40,727 bases of DNA from Schlesneria paludicola DSM 18645. Lineage in GTDB: Bacteria > Planctomycetota > Planctomycetia > Planctomycetales > Planctomycetaceae. Shown here piece after piece: positions 14,459 through 23,312 of the stretch (its first letter is position 1; each line of letters begins with the position of its first letter). The stretch spans positions 1-40,727 of the forward strand of contig CAMAYU010000031.1 in NCBI GenBank assembly GCA_945862235.1. Direction: 5' to 3'. A program made the translations under genes and the position numbers. Below the pieces are notes generated by a model. It was given only the letters and a program-made list of their open reading frames with translations, did not search any database and had not been told where the DNA came from.

Positions 14459-16072
14459 ATGCCCAAGATTATCGCCTTCGATCAAGAAGCGCAGGAAGCG
14501 ATGAAGCGCGGCGTGCAGAAGCTGGCGCGGACCGTTCGCGTCACCCTCGGCCCACGCGGTCGCAACGTCATCATCGAGAAGAGCTTTGGCTCGCCCACCG
14601 TCACCAAGGACGGCGTGACCGTCGCCCGTGAAATCGAACTGGAAGACAAGTTCGAAGACATGGGTGCCCGCATGGTGCGTGAAGTCGCCAGCAAGACGAG
14701 TGACATCGCCGGTGACGGGACCACCACCGCGACCGTGCTCGCCGAAGCCATCTACGTCGAAGGTCTCAAGGCGGTCGTTGCCGGTGTGAACCCGATCGAC
14801 ATGAAGCGCGGCATGGACAAGGCCGTCGAGCAGATCGTCGCCAAGCTCAAGAGCATGGCCGTCGAATGCAAGAACAAGAAGTCGATCGCACAGGTCGGCA
14901 CTGTCGCCTCGAACGGCGACACCGAGATCGGTCAAATCCTCTCCGACGCGATGGAGCAAGTCGGTAAGGATGGCGTCATCACCGTCGAAGAAGGCAAGTC
15001 GCTCAAGACGGACTTCCAAGTTGTGGAAGGGATGCAGTTCGATCGCGGCTATCTGTCGCCGTACTTCGTCACCGACCCGACCTCGATGGAATGCGTCCTC
15101 GAAGATGCTTACATCCTGATCCACGAGAAGAAGATCAGCAGCATCAAGGATCTCGTTCCGGTCCTCGAAAAGGTCGTCAACAGTGGTAAGCCGCTGTTGA
15201 TCGTCGCAGAAGAAGTCGATGGCGAAGCTCTCGCAACGCTGGTCATCAACAAGCTGCGTGGCACGTTCAAGATCGGTGCCGTGAAGGCTCCTGGTTACGG
15301 TGATCGTCGCAAGGCGATGCTGCAAGACTTGGCGATCATGGTCGGTGGCCAAGCGATCTTCGAAGACTTGGGTATCCAGCTTGAAAACGTCCAGCTGTCG
15401 GATCTCGGCCGCGCCAAGCGGATCGTGATCGACAAGGACAACACGACGATCATCGAAGGTCTCGGCAAGTCCAGCGACATCAAGTCGCGGATCGAGCAGA
15501 TTCGTCGCGAACTGGCTAACTCTTCCAGTGATTATGATCGCGAGAAGCTCGAAGAGCGCGTCGCGAAGTTGTCCGGCGGCGTGGCTCAGGTCAACGTCGG
15601 TGCCGCGACCGAAAGCGAAATGAAAGAGAAGAAGGCCCGCGTCGAGGACGCCCTCTACGCAACTCGCGCTGCCGTCGAAGAGGGAATTCTCCCTGGCGGT
15701 GGTGTCGCCCTGTTGCGTTCGTCACTCGACCTCAAGCCCACCGGTTTGAACGATGACGAGACGACCGGTTTCAACATCATCGTCCGTGCTTGCCGCGCCC
15801 CGCTGACTCAGATCGCTGACAATGCCGGTGTCGATGGTGCGGTGATCTGTGAAAAGGTCGCTGAGCATAAGGACAACTTCGGTTACAACGCCGCGACCGG
15901 CAAGTACGAAGACTTGGTCAAGGCCGGGATCATCGATCCTTGCAAGGTGACTCGCAGTGCCCTGCAAAACGCAGCCAGCGTTTCGACGTTGCTGCTCACC
16001 AGCCAAGCCTTGATCGCCGAGAAGCCGAAGAACGATCCGAAGAAGGGTGGCGGCGACCACGACATGCACTGA
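14459..16072 (+). CDS. groEL: Chaperonin GroEL
   Basis: 537 residues from ATG 14459, preceded by AAGGAGC. All signatures are present: [23 protein letters not shown] (ATP binding), the apical domain segment [41 protein letters not shown] and [13 protein letters not shown]. GroEL forms the double-ring folding chamber with GroES. The C-terminus ends [11 protein letters not shown] instead of the usual Gly-Gly-Met repeats, a short His/Asp tail. It is the second gene of the groES-groEL operon, closed by a hairpin at 16203. Codon use is strongly biased to C/G-ending codons, as expected for a highly expressed gene. Confidence 0.98.
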   Translation: MPKIIAFDQEAQEAMKRGVQKLARTVRVTLGPRGRNVIIEKSFGSPTVTKDGVTVAREIELEDKFEDMGARMVREVASKTSDIAGDGTTTATVLAEAIYVEGLKAVVAGVNPIDMKRGMDKAVEQIVAKLKSMAVECKNKKSIAQVGTVASNGDTEIGQILSDAMEQVGKDGVITVEEGKSLKTDFQVVEGMQFDRGYLSPYFVTDPTSMECVLEDAYILIHEKKISSIKDLVPVLEKVVNSGKPLLIVAEEVDGEALATLVINKLRGTFKIGAVKAPGYGDRRKAMLQDLAIMVGGQAIFEDLGIQLENVQLSDLGRAKRIVIDKDNTTIIEGLGKSSDIKSRIEQIRRELANSSSDYDREKLEERVAKLSGGVAQVNVGAATESEMKEKKARVEDALYATRAAVEEGILPGGGVALLRSSLDLKPTGLNDDETTGFNIIVRACRAPLTQIADNAGVDGAVICEKVAEHKDNFGYNAATGKYEDLVKAGIIDPCKVTRSALQNAASVSTLLLTSQALIAEKPKNDPKKGGGDHDMH

Positions 16073-16079
16073 TATTCCT

Positions 16080-16136
16080 GTCCCCTCGCCCCGGCTCTGC
16101 GGGGGAGCGGGCTAGGGTAAGGGGGCCTTTCTCTTC
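16080..16136. repeat. Third copy of the CCCCTCGCCCCGGC element
   Basis: TGTCCCCTCGCCCCGGC starts a copy of the element that bounds the 1121-1792 block. It sits directly after the groEL stop, before the terminator hairpin. Confidence 0.65.
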
Positions 16137-16202
16137 CAGAGAGTTCCCTTGCAAGCCCAAGGAGGCCGTTCACCTCGAACGGCGTCAGGGAGGATAAAAG
16201 TG

Positions 16203-16240
16203 ACAGCCCGCGAACTTCGGTTCGCGGGCTGTTTCCGTTT
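16203..16240 (+). terminator. Hairpin terminator of groES-groEL (UUCG loop)
   Basis: A perfect 13-bp stem, ACAGCCCGCGAAC / GTTCGCGGGCTGT (16203-16232), closes on the extra-stable tetraloop TTCG and is followed by TTCCGTTT. It lies 130 bp after groEL and 80 bp before nadA. The T-run is weak, but stem and loop are very strong. Confidence 0.75.
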
Positions 16241-16314
16241 CGTGACCACGTTGATTTCTCAACGTCCCACGCGAGAATGCCGGGCAACCACAACCTCTTC
16301 CGGAAAGAAGCATC

Positions 16315-17313
16315 ATGGACCTGACCATTCTCAACGCCGTTGCTCCCGTCGAGACCTATGATGAAGACCCGCTCGATCTGATGGATGAGATCGACGAGCT
16401 GAAGAAGTCGAAGGACGCGGCGATTCTCGCCCACTTCTATGTCGATGGCGACTTGCAGGACATCGCCGATTACACGGGTGACAGCCTCAAACTGGCACGC
16501 GATGCGACACAGGTGCCGAACTCGACGATCGTCTTCTGCGGCGTCCACTTCATGGGTGAGTCGGCCAAGATTCTCAGCCCGTCCAAGAAGGTGTTGATGC
16601 CCGACCTTCAGGCGGGTTGTTCGTTGGCGGAGAGTTGTCCAGCGGACAAGTTGGCCGCTTATCAAGCCGACCTGCGAGCGAAGGGCCACGACTTTCAAAC
16701 GGTCGCGTACATCAACACGACTGCGGCGGTGAAGTCACTGTGCGACTGGATCGTGACGAGTGGCAACGCTCGCGAGATCATTGATCGCGTCCCGGCTGAC
16801 AAAGAGATCCTGTTCGTTCCCGATCAACATCTCGGCCGCTACCTCAGTTCGGTGACCGGTCGTCCGATGATTCTCTGGCCCGGCTCGTGCATGGTGCATG
16901 AGGTCTTCAGCATCCAGGATTTGCTGCGAGCCAAGCGGAACAATCCCGGTTCGATCGTGATGGCTCACCCCGAATGTCCGGCCAACGTGTTGGATGTGTC
17001 CGACTTCATTGGCGGCACCGAGAAGATGCGGAAGTACGTCGCGTCGTTCGCCGAGAAGAAGACGTTCCTCGTCGCGACCGAAGCCAACATGATCCACCCG
17101 CTGGCGAAGCTCGCCCCGCAGCACGAGTACATCCCGGTGCCGGGGATCATGGCTTCGACGGGTGAGACTTGTGCCTGCAACCGCTGTCCGCACATGGCTC
17201 GCAACACACTGCAAAAGGTGCGCGACTGCCTGCGAGACGGACGGCCGGAGATCACGTGGCAGCCGTACTTCGCGCAGGCTCAGGAAGTGTTGCAGCGAAG
17301 CCTGTTGCAGTGA
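16315..17313 (+). CDS. nadA: Quinolinate synthase A
   Basis: 332 residues. NadA condenses iminoaspartate with dihydroxyacetone phosphate to quinolinate, the first dedicated product of NAD synthesis, using an oxygen-sensitive [4Fe-4S] cluster. Family blocks are clear: [83 protein letters not shown], and [17 protein letters not shown] near the C-terminus, supplying cluster cysteines. Residue 1 is ATG after GGAAAGAAGC-type purine sequence. The partner nadB is not in the window. It is transcribed on the same strand as groEL but separated by a terminator, so it probably has its own promoter. Confidence 0.96.
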   Translation: MDLTILNAVAPVETYDEDPLDLMDEIDELKKSKDAAILAHFYVDGDLQDIADYTGDSLKLARDATQVPNSTIVFCGVHFMGESAKILSPSKKVLMPDLQAGCSLAESCPADKLAAYQADLRAKGHDFQTVAYINTTAAVKSLCDWIVTSGNAREIIDRVPADKEILFVPDQHLGRYLSSVTGRPMILWPGSCMVHEVFSIQDLLRAKRNNPGSIVMAHPECPANVLDVSDFIGGTEKMRKYVASFAEKKTFLVATEANMIHPLAKLAPQHEYIPVPGIMASTGETCACNRCPHMARNTLQKVRDCLRDGRPEITWQPYFAQAQEVLQRSLLQ

Positions 17314-17341
17314 AAACTCGCCCAAGGGCGACATCGGGATT

Positions 17342-17412
17342 CGTAGGATGGGCACTCTTGCCCGTCGGGCTTTGGTGCTGAAGAGCGGACGGGCAGGAGT
17401 GCCCATCCTACG
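17342..17412. repeat. Palindromic repeat, second copy of GGGCAAGAGTGCCC family
   Basis: CGTAGGATGGGCACTCTTGCCCGTC pairs with GACGGGCAGGAGTGCCCATCCTACG over a short spacer. It lies between nadA and the convergent small gene, as the 12701 copy does between its own convergent pair. Confidence 0.8.
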
Positions 17413-17422
17413 ACAGGTCGCG

Positions 17423-17809
17423 TCACTCGCGTTGCCCCTGCGCCAGCAACTGACTCATCCGCTCACCGCGCGAGAGTTCCGGATGGTCGCCCTCGGGGGT
17501 GAGTCCCAACTGACGCAGCAGGTGTTCGGCTTGCTCATACGTGCAATAGCGCTCCCCCGCTGCGACGAGATGTTGGAAGTCGTTGTCTCGCAGGGCATCA
17601 GCCATCGTCGCGTGACGCTTCAGTTGGTGAGCCGGGTTCGAGGCGACGATAAGCAGGCGACACGCCTCCGCCACTTCGAGCCATCCCGCGCGACAAGCCT
17701 CGACGCCGCCGAGCAACAAGAACCGATCTCGGGCCAAGGTCTGCTGCTTCCGGTCGGACAGCACTCCCAACTGCACATAGGCACACATCGCGAGTTCGTG
17801 GTCTGGCAT
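17423..17809 (-). CDS. Conserved-looking small protein, function unknown
   Basis: 128 residues from ATG 17809; in-frame codons further upstream run through a palindromic repeat and are discarded. The sequence MPDHELAMCAYVQLGVLSD, then LLLGGVEACRAGWLEVAEAC, HQLKRHATMADALRDNDFQ and AEHLLRQLGLTPEGDHPELS is predicted to be all helical, with no signal or membrane segment. I do not recognise the family. It is convergent with nadA and lies downstream of the Wzt gene on the same strand, 137 bp away with a perfect inverted repeat between, so co-transcription with the exporter is uncertain. Confidence 0.7.
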   Translation of the reverse strand: MPDHELAMCAYVQLGVLSDRKQQTLARDRFLLLGGVEACRAGWLEVAEACRLLIVASNPAHQLKRHATMADALRDNDFQHLVAAGERYCTYEQAEHLLRQLGLTPEGDHPELSRGERMSQLLAQGQRE

Positions 17810-17831
17810 ACGTTTGTCTTCCGTTTGTCTC

Positions 17832-17923
17832 GATTCACCGCCAGCCGAAGGCGTGCACGCAGAGTGTTGAACATGGGGACGAAGGGCTCCGTCAGCGCGC
17901 ACGCCTTCGGCTGGCGGTGAATC
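17832..17923. repeat. Perfect 25-bp inverted repeat
   Basis: Arms 17832-17856 and 17899-17923 (GATTCACCGCCAGCCGAAGG onward) are exact reverse complements around a 42-bp spacer. It fills the gap between the Wzt-type gene and the small gene. Confidence 0.9.
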
Positions 17924-17946
17924 GAATCGGTCTTAATTTCGTGTGT

Positions 17947-19248
17947 TCAGCTCATCTGTTCCGTGGACCACGGTAGCCACGGGCGGACGACTCCCGGCCA
18001 GTGGCCGAAGTATTCGCCACGCATCTCGCCGGTGTCGTGGATGTTGAAGGACAGGACATCCTCGGCACGCGCGAACGGTTCGGTGAGACCATGTCCCACG
18101 AAGGGGGTGATGGCGTAGCGGCCTTCGTTCAAGGTGTGAGCGGGGATGCGGCAGACGGATCGGAACAGCCCGACGGGGTGAGGCATCCCGCCCCAGGCAT
18201 CGGGCGTGAGCGACACGGGGCGCATCGACGACGTGGTGAAGACCGAGGTCGCAACGTGGTCTCGCAACGTGAAGCCGGCTGACAGACATTCTTGGTCGAG
18301 CAGGTTCCAGTAACTGATCTCGATCTCGATCTCTTGTGAGATCCCGATATCGGCGGTTGAACTAAGCGAGTCGGTATGACGGACTCGCACGGCGTGCAGT
18401 CGAACGATGTCATAGCCGGGGGCCGTGGCCGGGTCATTCCAAACGATTTCGCCACCGAGTGACAATCCGGTGGCAAGGTATTGCTCCACGACCTCATCGA
18501 CCGGCCCGTTCGCGGCGAGTCGCCCGCTGCGCAAGAGCAACGCGCGCGTACAGAGGTTCGTGATCGTCGGCAGGTTGTGTGAAACAATTAGGCACGTGCA
18601 GCCTCGTCGAGCCACATCGCGCATCACGTCCATGCTCTTCTTTTGAAAGGCGGCGTCGCCCACGCCGAGGACTTCATCGACGATCAATATCTCCGGTTCG
18701 AGATGGGCGGCGATCGAGAACGCCAGTCGGATGTACATGCCGCTGGAGTAATGTTTGACCGGCGTGTCGAGGAATCGTTCGACTTCGGCGAACGCGACGA
18801 TGGCGTCGAACTTCTGCTTGATTTCACGCCGCGTCATCCCGAGGAACGCGCCGTTCAGGAAGACGTTCTCGCGCCCCGTCAGCTCGTGATGAAAGCCGGT
18901 GCCGACTTCAAGCAGGCTCCCCACACGGCCGCGAATTTCGATCCGACCGCGCGTCGGAGTCGTGATCCGCGAGAGCAGCTTCAGCAGCGTACTTTTGCCC
19001 GCGCCGTTGCGACCGATGACGCCGAACACCTCGCCACGCTGGACCTCGAACGAGACATCGTCCAACGCCCAGAAGAGGTTCGCGTCGGTCTTGGCTTTGG
19101 CTGGTTTGGATGACATCAAACGAGACGGCAGTCGCGCGACGTTCTTCGCCATGTTCTCGATGAACTCGGTGAACCGGTGGTACGCGAGGTGATGTCCCAT
19201 TTGAAACACCTTCGCGAGATTCTCGACACGCAGCGCGACATCGTTCAT
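17947..19248 (-). CDS. Polysaccharide ABC exporter ATPase (Wzt type)
   Basis: 433 residues. The nucleotide-binding domain has Walker A GRNGAGKST (79-87), the signature YSSGM (167-171), Walker B ILIVDE (187-192) and the H-loop VSH (222-224). The form GTGFHHELTGRENVFLNG is typical of O-antigen and teichoic-acid exporters (Wzt, TagH, KpsT). After residue about 260 a beta-rich C-terminal domain follows (about 265-425), as in Wzt proteins whose C-terminal domain binds the end group of the finished glycan. The permease gene lies 3 bp upstream, so the two form one operon. Together they would flip lipid-linked polysaccharide across the inner membrane. Confidence 0.93.
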   Translation of the reverse strand: MNDVALRVENLAKVFQMGHHLAYHRFTEFIENMAKNVARLPSRLMSSKPAKAKTDANLFWALDDVSFEVQRGEVFGVIGRNGAGKSTLLKLLSRITTPTRGRIEIRGRVGSLLEVGTGFHHELTGRENVFLNGAFLGMTRREIKQKFDAIVAFAEVERFLDTPVKHYSSGMYIRLAFSIAAHLEPEILIVDEVLGVGDAAFQKKSMDVMRDVARRGCTCLIVSHNLPTITNLCTRALLLRSGRLAANGPVDEVVEQYLATGLSLGGEIVWNDPATAPGYDIVRLHAVRVRHTDSLSSTADIGISQEIEIEISYWNLLDQECLSAGFTLRDHVATSVFTTSSMRPVSLTPDAWGGMPHPVGLFRSVCRIPAHTLNEGRYAITPFVGHGLTEPFARAEDVLSFNIHDTGEMRGEYFGHWPGVVRPWLPWSTEQMS

Positions 19249-19251
19249 GGT

Positions 19252-20127
19252 TCAGATCCGATCGGCCAGAAAGCGTTCGACGCGCCGGAAGTACCACGCT
19301 CCCGTGACCAGCACGAGGAATGTCGCCACGAGCGACGCGACGACCTCGATCACCTCTGGTCCAGCAGTTCCAATGAGGCTCCACCGAAACGACTCCAACA
19401 ACGACGACATCGGGTTGAGGCTGTAGAGGAGGTGCCATTGAGTCGGAATGTTCAGGCTGGCGGTCTCGTAGATGACCGGGCTGACGAAGAAGCCGATCCG
19501 CAAGAGAAACGGCACGATGTAGCCAAAGTCGCGGTAGTGAGCGTTCAGCGCCGACAGCCACAATCCCAACGCAAGCGCCGTGATGACCGTCGCCAAGACG
19601 ACGAGCGGCATCATCAACAACGCGAGGCTCGGCGCGACGTGAAACCACGCCATCAAGCCCGCGAGAACAACTAAACCGACCCCAAAATCGACCAGCGGTC
19701 TCAGACAGACCGCGAGTGGCAAGACCATGCGAGGGAAGTAAACCTTCGTCAGCAGCGGCCGGTTATCGACGAGGCACGAGGTCGCCGAGCCAACAATCGC
19801 CGCGAACAGTTGCCACAACAACAGCCCGCACAAGAGCGAGATCGTGTAAGGCACCGCCTCACCCGCCGGTCGCTTCCCCAGCAGCGAGAACAGCCCACTG
19901 AAGACCACCATCTCGGCCACCGGCTGCAACACGACCCACGCCACTCCGACGACCGCCTGCCGATAGCGCACGGTGATGTCTCGTGCGGCAAGAATCCAAA
20001 TCAACTCGCGATAGTTCCAAAGCTCCCGCCAATCGAACCAACTCGCCGCGCGAGCCGCATCAATCACGACGAGCCTGGTCCCCTCCGTCGATCTTTGCGA
20101 AGCAGCGTTGTCGGCAAGAGAACTCAT
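19252..20127 (-). CDS. Polysaccharide ABC exporter permease (Wzm type)
   Basis: 291 residues, ABC-2 permease family. The N-terminal cytoplasmic amphipathic part (RELIWILAARDITVRYRQA) is typical of Wzm/KpsM/TagG proteins, followed by six hydrophobic helices between about residues 60 and 280 (for example VAEMVVFSGLFSLLG, LLCGLLLWQLFAAIVG, IVPFLLRIGFFVSPVIY). The conserved NPMSSLLESFRWSL loop near residues 230-245 is also present. It forms the membrane channel for the Wzt-type ATPase encoded 3 bp downstream. It probably exports lipid-linked glycan made by enzymes such as the WecA-like transferase encoded at 25.2 kb. Confidence 0.93.
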   Translation of the reverse strand: MSSLADNAASQRSTEGTRLVVIDAARAASWFDWRELWNYRELIWILAARDITVRYRQAVVGVAWVVLQPVAEMVVFSGLFSLLGKRPAGEAVPYTISLLCGLLLWQLFAAIVGSATSCLVDNRPLLTKVYFPRMVLPLAVCLRPLVDFGVGLVVLAGLMAWFHVAPSLALLMMPLVVLATVITALALGLWLSALNAHYRDFGYIVPFLLRIGFFVSPVIYETASLNIPTQWHLLYSLNPMSSLLESFRWSLIGTAGPEVIEVVASLVATFLVLVTGAWYFRRVERFLADRI

Positions 20128-20180
20128 GGAGCAAATAGATCACGGCAAGAAGTGAGGTAGACGAAGGACCACGAAGCGAA

Positions 20181-20210
20181 GGGCCAGCGAACTGGAGACG
20201 CTTACCCTAC
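20181..20210. repeat. Half copy of the GGTAAGCGTCTC repeat
   Basis: GGGCCAGCGA, a 6-bp insertion, then GAGACGCTTACCCTAC. Matches the right arm of the 8363-8423 palindrome. It lies between the divergently spaced permease and secretin genes. Confidence 0.6.
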
Positions 20211-20253
20211 GAGCAAATCGTCCAACACGATGGCGCTGTGAGTCCATTTCAAA

Positions 20254-21954
20254 TCATTCGCGGGACGGAACCGGAGCGGGTGGCAATTGCGTCGGTTGGA
20301 ACACTTCAAAGCCGGGGACAGGTGGCACGTCGCTAGGCTCCATCGGCGTGACGATCTCGGGAGTGATGACGATCTCGGGAGTGATGACGATCAACAGTTC
20401 GGCGTCGTCACTGGTGGACTTTGCTAAGTCATCGACCAATGAACCGACTTCAGTCACCTTTCCCACGGTTTGCGATGCCCGAGCCGCACGCGACTGCGGC
20501 GCTTTCAGCCCCTTCAGTACCAGCGTTTGTCCCGGTCGCATTTCGACCGTCGTTGTCACCCGCCGTGTGGAAGCTGCCTGATTGCTGGCCTGTTGTACGA
20601 CATCCTCTTGCCGAGTGTACTCGGCGACCACGGTCAATCGGACGCGATCCTCCGTCACCAAGGGGCACACCTCGACCGAAGTCCCAAACGGACGATACGA
20701 GACCTCGTGCGGACCGCCGACACCGACCACACTCGGAACGGCAAATTCACCGCCCGACAAGAATTTGCCCTGCTGTCCGTTCAGCAAAGTCATCTGCGGT
20801 TCAGAGACCACTTTCGCATCGCCAGTTTTGCACAAGTGGTCGAGCAGAGACTGAAACTCGGCCGACTCGAACACGCCGCCGGTAGTGCCAATGACTGCGG
20901 GGTGTCCCGCCGTTGATGCCGCTCTGGATGAATTGCCTAAGAGTACGTGAATCGACTCCATCGCCTTGGCGTCGTTCATGACCTCAACAAGTCTGATCCG
21001 GAGCGAGACCTGTGTGGCACTCGAATCGGCCGACTGCCTCAGCAGAGCGATCTCAGCCTGAAGCGACTTCAACTGTGCTTCCTTCCGTGCGGTGAACAAC
21101 GCTTCCGTGTGCTGCGCCTCAAAATTCCCGTGCAACGACTGAAGCTGCTTGGCAGCCTCGGTCAAGCCAGCTTGTCGAAGACTTGCCTCGGATGCTCTCA
21201 GATGCGACTGGAATTGATCGCCGTTGTCAGTCGAAGCGGCCTGCGAATCGGGCTTCAGCGCCGTTGGTTGAGCCGACAACAACTGCGCGATCTGCGGTGA
21301 GACTGGAGTGCTCGCCACTGGGATCGGCGGTGAACGAAAGCACGTCTCTGGAAGGGAGTATCGGCCATCGAGCGAGTTGGATTGCATGAGCGGAAGTTGT
21401 CGCCATCCGTGGGGGGGCGACGTGATCTCAAAACTTGGGATGACTGGCACAGCCCGTGCCGTCGGCCCTGCTTGTAATTCATTGATGATGCGGCCAGCGG
21501 CGCGTATTTCGGGCGTTAAATCAAACCGTAGGTCCTGCTCGAAAGCACTCAGTTCGCCCGGCTTCCAATAAGGTCCATTAATCCTGACAACAGCATGGTT
21601 GACTGCCCAGAGAACTTTTGTGGCTTCGTCCTCTGTGGGGCACTGCCCCCGAACGATGACCTTGGAATGCATCGGGATCAAATAGACTTTGCTCTGGGGG
21701 AATTGCCCGGCCAAGTCCCGTTCGAGTCGGCCGTAATCCAGCTTGCGAACTTCCATCGGCGGCAGTGCAACGGCAGCCGTCTGTGCAACGCGAGCCGCTC
21801 CTGCGAATAGGGCCGGTTTCATTGCCGGCGTCGTAGCACCAACGGAAGGCGGCTTGGTTGATTGCGTGAGGGACGGCGGCAGCTCGCCGAATCCTCTCGA
21901 TGTCGAGCCGATCAACGCCAATCCAACCCACAGCACACAGCACAACTTCTTCAT
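20254..21954 (-). CDS. Orphan secretin-domain outer membrane protein
   Basis: 566 residues; ATG 21954 is preceded by AAGGAGGG. Residues 1-23 are a Sec signal peptide. Residues about 80-120 (KVYLIPMHSKVIVRGQCPTE) resemble the BON-like N-terminal domain of CpaC/RcpA secretins. A Pro/Ser/Gln-rich linker and a helical, probably coiled-coil, segment (about 245-315) come next. The C-terminal secretin domain follows (about 320-520): VSLRIRLVEVMND, KVVSEPQMTLLNGQQGKFLSGGEF, and RVTTTVEMRPGQTLVLKGL, then ELLIVITPEIV. Secretins form multimeric outer membrane channels of type II secretion and pilus systems, but no other such genes are nearby. An 18-bp duplication repeats VITPEI near the end. Confidence 0.85.
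   Translation of the reverse strand: MKKLCCVLWVGLALIGSTSRGFGELPPSLTQSTKPPSVGATTPAMKPALFAGAARVAQTAAVALPPMEVRKLDYGRLERDLAGQFPQSKVYLIPMHSKVIVRGQCPTEDEATKVLWAVNHAVVRINGPYWKPGELSAFEQDLRFDLTPEIRAAGRIINELQAGPTARAVPVIPSFEITSPPHGWRQLPLMQSNSLDGRYSLPETCFRSPPIPVASTPVSPQIAQLLSAQPTALKPDSQAASTDNGDQFQSHLRASEASLRQAGLTEAAKQLQSLHGNFEAQHTEALFTARKEAQLKSLQAEIALLRQSADSSATQVSLRIRLVEVMNDAKAMESIHVLLGNSSRAASTAGHPAVIGTTGGVFESAEFQSLLDHLCKTGDAKVVSEPQMTLLNGQQGKFLSGGEFAVPSVVGVGGPHEVSYRPFGTSVEVCPLVTEDRVRLTVVAEYTRQEDVVQQASNQAASTRRVTTTVEMRPGQTLVLKGLKAPQSRAARASQTVGKVTEVGSLVDDLAKSTSDDAELLIVITPEIVITPEIVTPMEPSDVPPVPGFEVFQPTQLPPAPVPSRE
20350..20385. repeat. 18-bp tandem duplication in the secretin gene
   Basis: GACGATCTCGGGAGTGAT occurs twice in direct tandem (20350-20367, 20368-20385), then a partial third. 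It duplicates the peptide ITPEIV near the C-terminus and keeps frame. Confidence 0.9.
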
Positions 21955-22094
21955 CGCATCCCTCCTTGGAGCGGAACCTCCGAACTACCTGCTCGACTTC
22001 GGGCGCGATGTACTGGATGCCCACCGTTCGGTCAATTGCGATCCCCGGCCACATGTGTTGCGGGATCAGAACGAGACGCGGTCCGCCAACGGAA

Positions 22095-22120
22095 CGGCCC
22101 GCCTCAAGTGAGGCGGGCCG
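22095..22120. terminator. Perfect 12-bp hairpin between secretin and TPR genes
   Basis: CGGCCCGCCTCA and TGAGGCGGGCCG are exact complements around a 2-base loop, 37 bp after the stop of the minus-strand TPR gene. On the minus strand it is followed by TTCCGTTGG, a weak T-run. A terminator is likely; a dispersed repeat is the alternative. Confidence 0.6.
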
Positions 22121-22156
22121 GTTGTTGTGATGTGGGCGCTGGCCGCTCGCGTGGTT

Positions 22157-22630
22157 TCAGTTGCCGTTGTAGGTCGTCCGGCCTTGGGGTGGAGTGCCGA
22201 TGAGGAAGATCGGTTCGACGCCGGTCGGCAGCGTCGTGCCGGGCGGGAGATGGGCGGGGATCGCGGCGGCGACCGCTTCGTCGGCGAGGCGGTCTTGGCC
22301 TTCATGTCGGTAGCAATGACTGAGTGCCACGAGTGCCCGTTGATTGAACGGCGCGGGAAACATCTCGGCAGCGCGGTTCAACGGAGCGATGGCATCCGCG
22401 AACTTCGCCTGAGCCTGCAGGGCCTCACCGCGAAAGAGTTGGCGGATCGGTTCAAACGGCCCCGCTTCCGAAACACGGTTCAGTTCCGCGAGGGCATACG
22501 CCGGGAGGCCGATCTCCAGATAGCCTTCCGCAGCGGCGAGGCGGCGGACGACGAGCTGCGGATTGAACCGCGCGGCGTCTGGAATAATGGTGTTGGCTGT
22601 TGGGTGCGTTTCGGAATTCTCGGTGGTCAT
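22157..22630 (-). CDS. Small TPR-like protein
   Basis: 157 residues from ATG 22630, preceded on the minus strand by GGGAGGCGACC, a strong ribosome site; frame upstream of it is repeat DNA. Residues about 30-115 contain TPR-type helices (LVVRRLAAAEGYLEIGLPA, AYALAELNRVSEAG, LFRGEALQAQAKFADAIAPL). The C-terminus (about 125-157) is Pro/Gly/Thr-rich (LPPGTTLPTGVEP). There is no signal peptide, so it is probably cytoplasmic. Upstream of the secretin gene on the same strand, about 200 bp away with a hairpin between, so it is probably a separate transcript. Function unknown. Confidence 0.75.
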   Translation of the reverse strand: MTTENSETHPTANTIIPDAARFNPQLVVRRLAAAEGYLEIGLPAYALAELNRVSEAGPFEPIRQLFRGEALQAQAKFADAIAPLNRAAEMFPAPFNQRALVALSHCYRHEGQDRLADEAVAAAIPAHLPPGTTLPTGVEPIFLIGTPPQGRTTYNGN

Positions 22631-22687
22631 GGTCGCCTCCCTCTCGATTGAAAACATCACAGGTGAAGACTTCGTTGGTTTGAACAT

Positions 22688-22771
22688 CAACCCGAAGCGT
22701 GAGCGAGGACGAAGTCTCTCTGTCCTCATCTTCATCTCACGCTGCCCGCGTCCTCGCTCATGCTTCGAGTG
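22688..22771. repeat. CGAAGCGTGAGCGAGGA palindrome, copy A
   Basis: Left arm 22688-22710 (CAACCCGAAGCGTGAGCGAG) pairs with right arm 22750-22771. Related copies: 23041-23139, 29181-29240, and a half copy from about 26279. Confidence 0.8.
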
Positions 22772-23040
22772 ATTGTCATTTTTGGGCAGGTTCTCATGAG
22801 CTGGTGGCCGAGCAACTCATCTGCCAAACACGGTTCACTTTCAAAGCAGAGAACGTGCCGAAGACGGAACTTTCTTGAGCCGCGTTCTCAGGCCCAACGA
22901 TAGACGTGACTTAGGACACGTCAAGCCCCGCTCGGTTCGCTCAACGAAAATGTCAGTTTGACAATTGCCGCAGCAGGAAAGGCCAAGACGGCGGCAGTCT
23001 GACCCGCACGCGAGAGTCGCGACCTCAGAGCCAGCCATAC

Positions 23041-23139
23041 CAACCCCAAGCGTGAGCGAGGCTGCGAGCGTCAGCGAGAAGGCCCGCAGCATCGGAGTTG
23101 CGGAGTTCGTGAACTGCGCGTCCTCGCTCACGCTTCGAG
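23041..23139. repeat. CGAAGCGTGAGCGAGGA palindrome, copy B
   Basis: Left arm CAACCCCAAGCGTGAGCGAG at 23041-23060 and right arm GTCCTCGCTCACGCTTCGAG at 23120-23139. The spacer is 59 bp. Confidence 0.8.
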
Positions 23140-23312
23140 CTCGTGTTGGGAGAACTCAATGAGTTGGTTGAAGTTCCACGACGCGGCCTCACAATACGCC
23201 GACGTTTGGGCGGCTGTGGTTGATACCTCGCGCGGTCCTTGATGAGAGGTTTCTGAGACCGCCGCGTCTCACCGTTGGTTCTTCATCGCTCACCTCAAAA
23301 GAGGGCTGATTT

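Larger units (their letters stand above)
22631..23312. other. Gene-poor gap with two palindromic repeats
   Basis: 682 bp between a minus and a plus gene. It holds two copies of the CGAAGCGTGAGCGAGGA palindrome (22688-22771 and 23041-23139). A frame at 22841-23131 minus looks superficially like a signal peptide but is encoded by the repeat itself and is rejected. A short TGTCAGTTTGACA palindrome at about 22950-22962 could be a regulator site. I see no real gene. Confidence 0.6.

Noticed and set aside
22841-23131. 96-residue minus frame with a signal-peptide-like segment
   Set aside because: The hydrophobic stretch is encoded by the GCGTGAGC palindrome copy at 23041-23139, and the rest lacks any fold or ribosome site.
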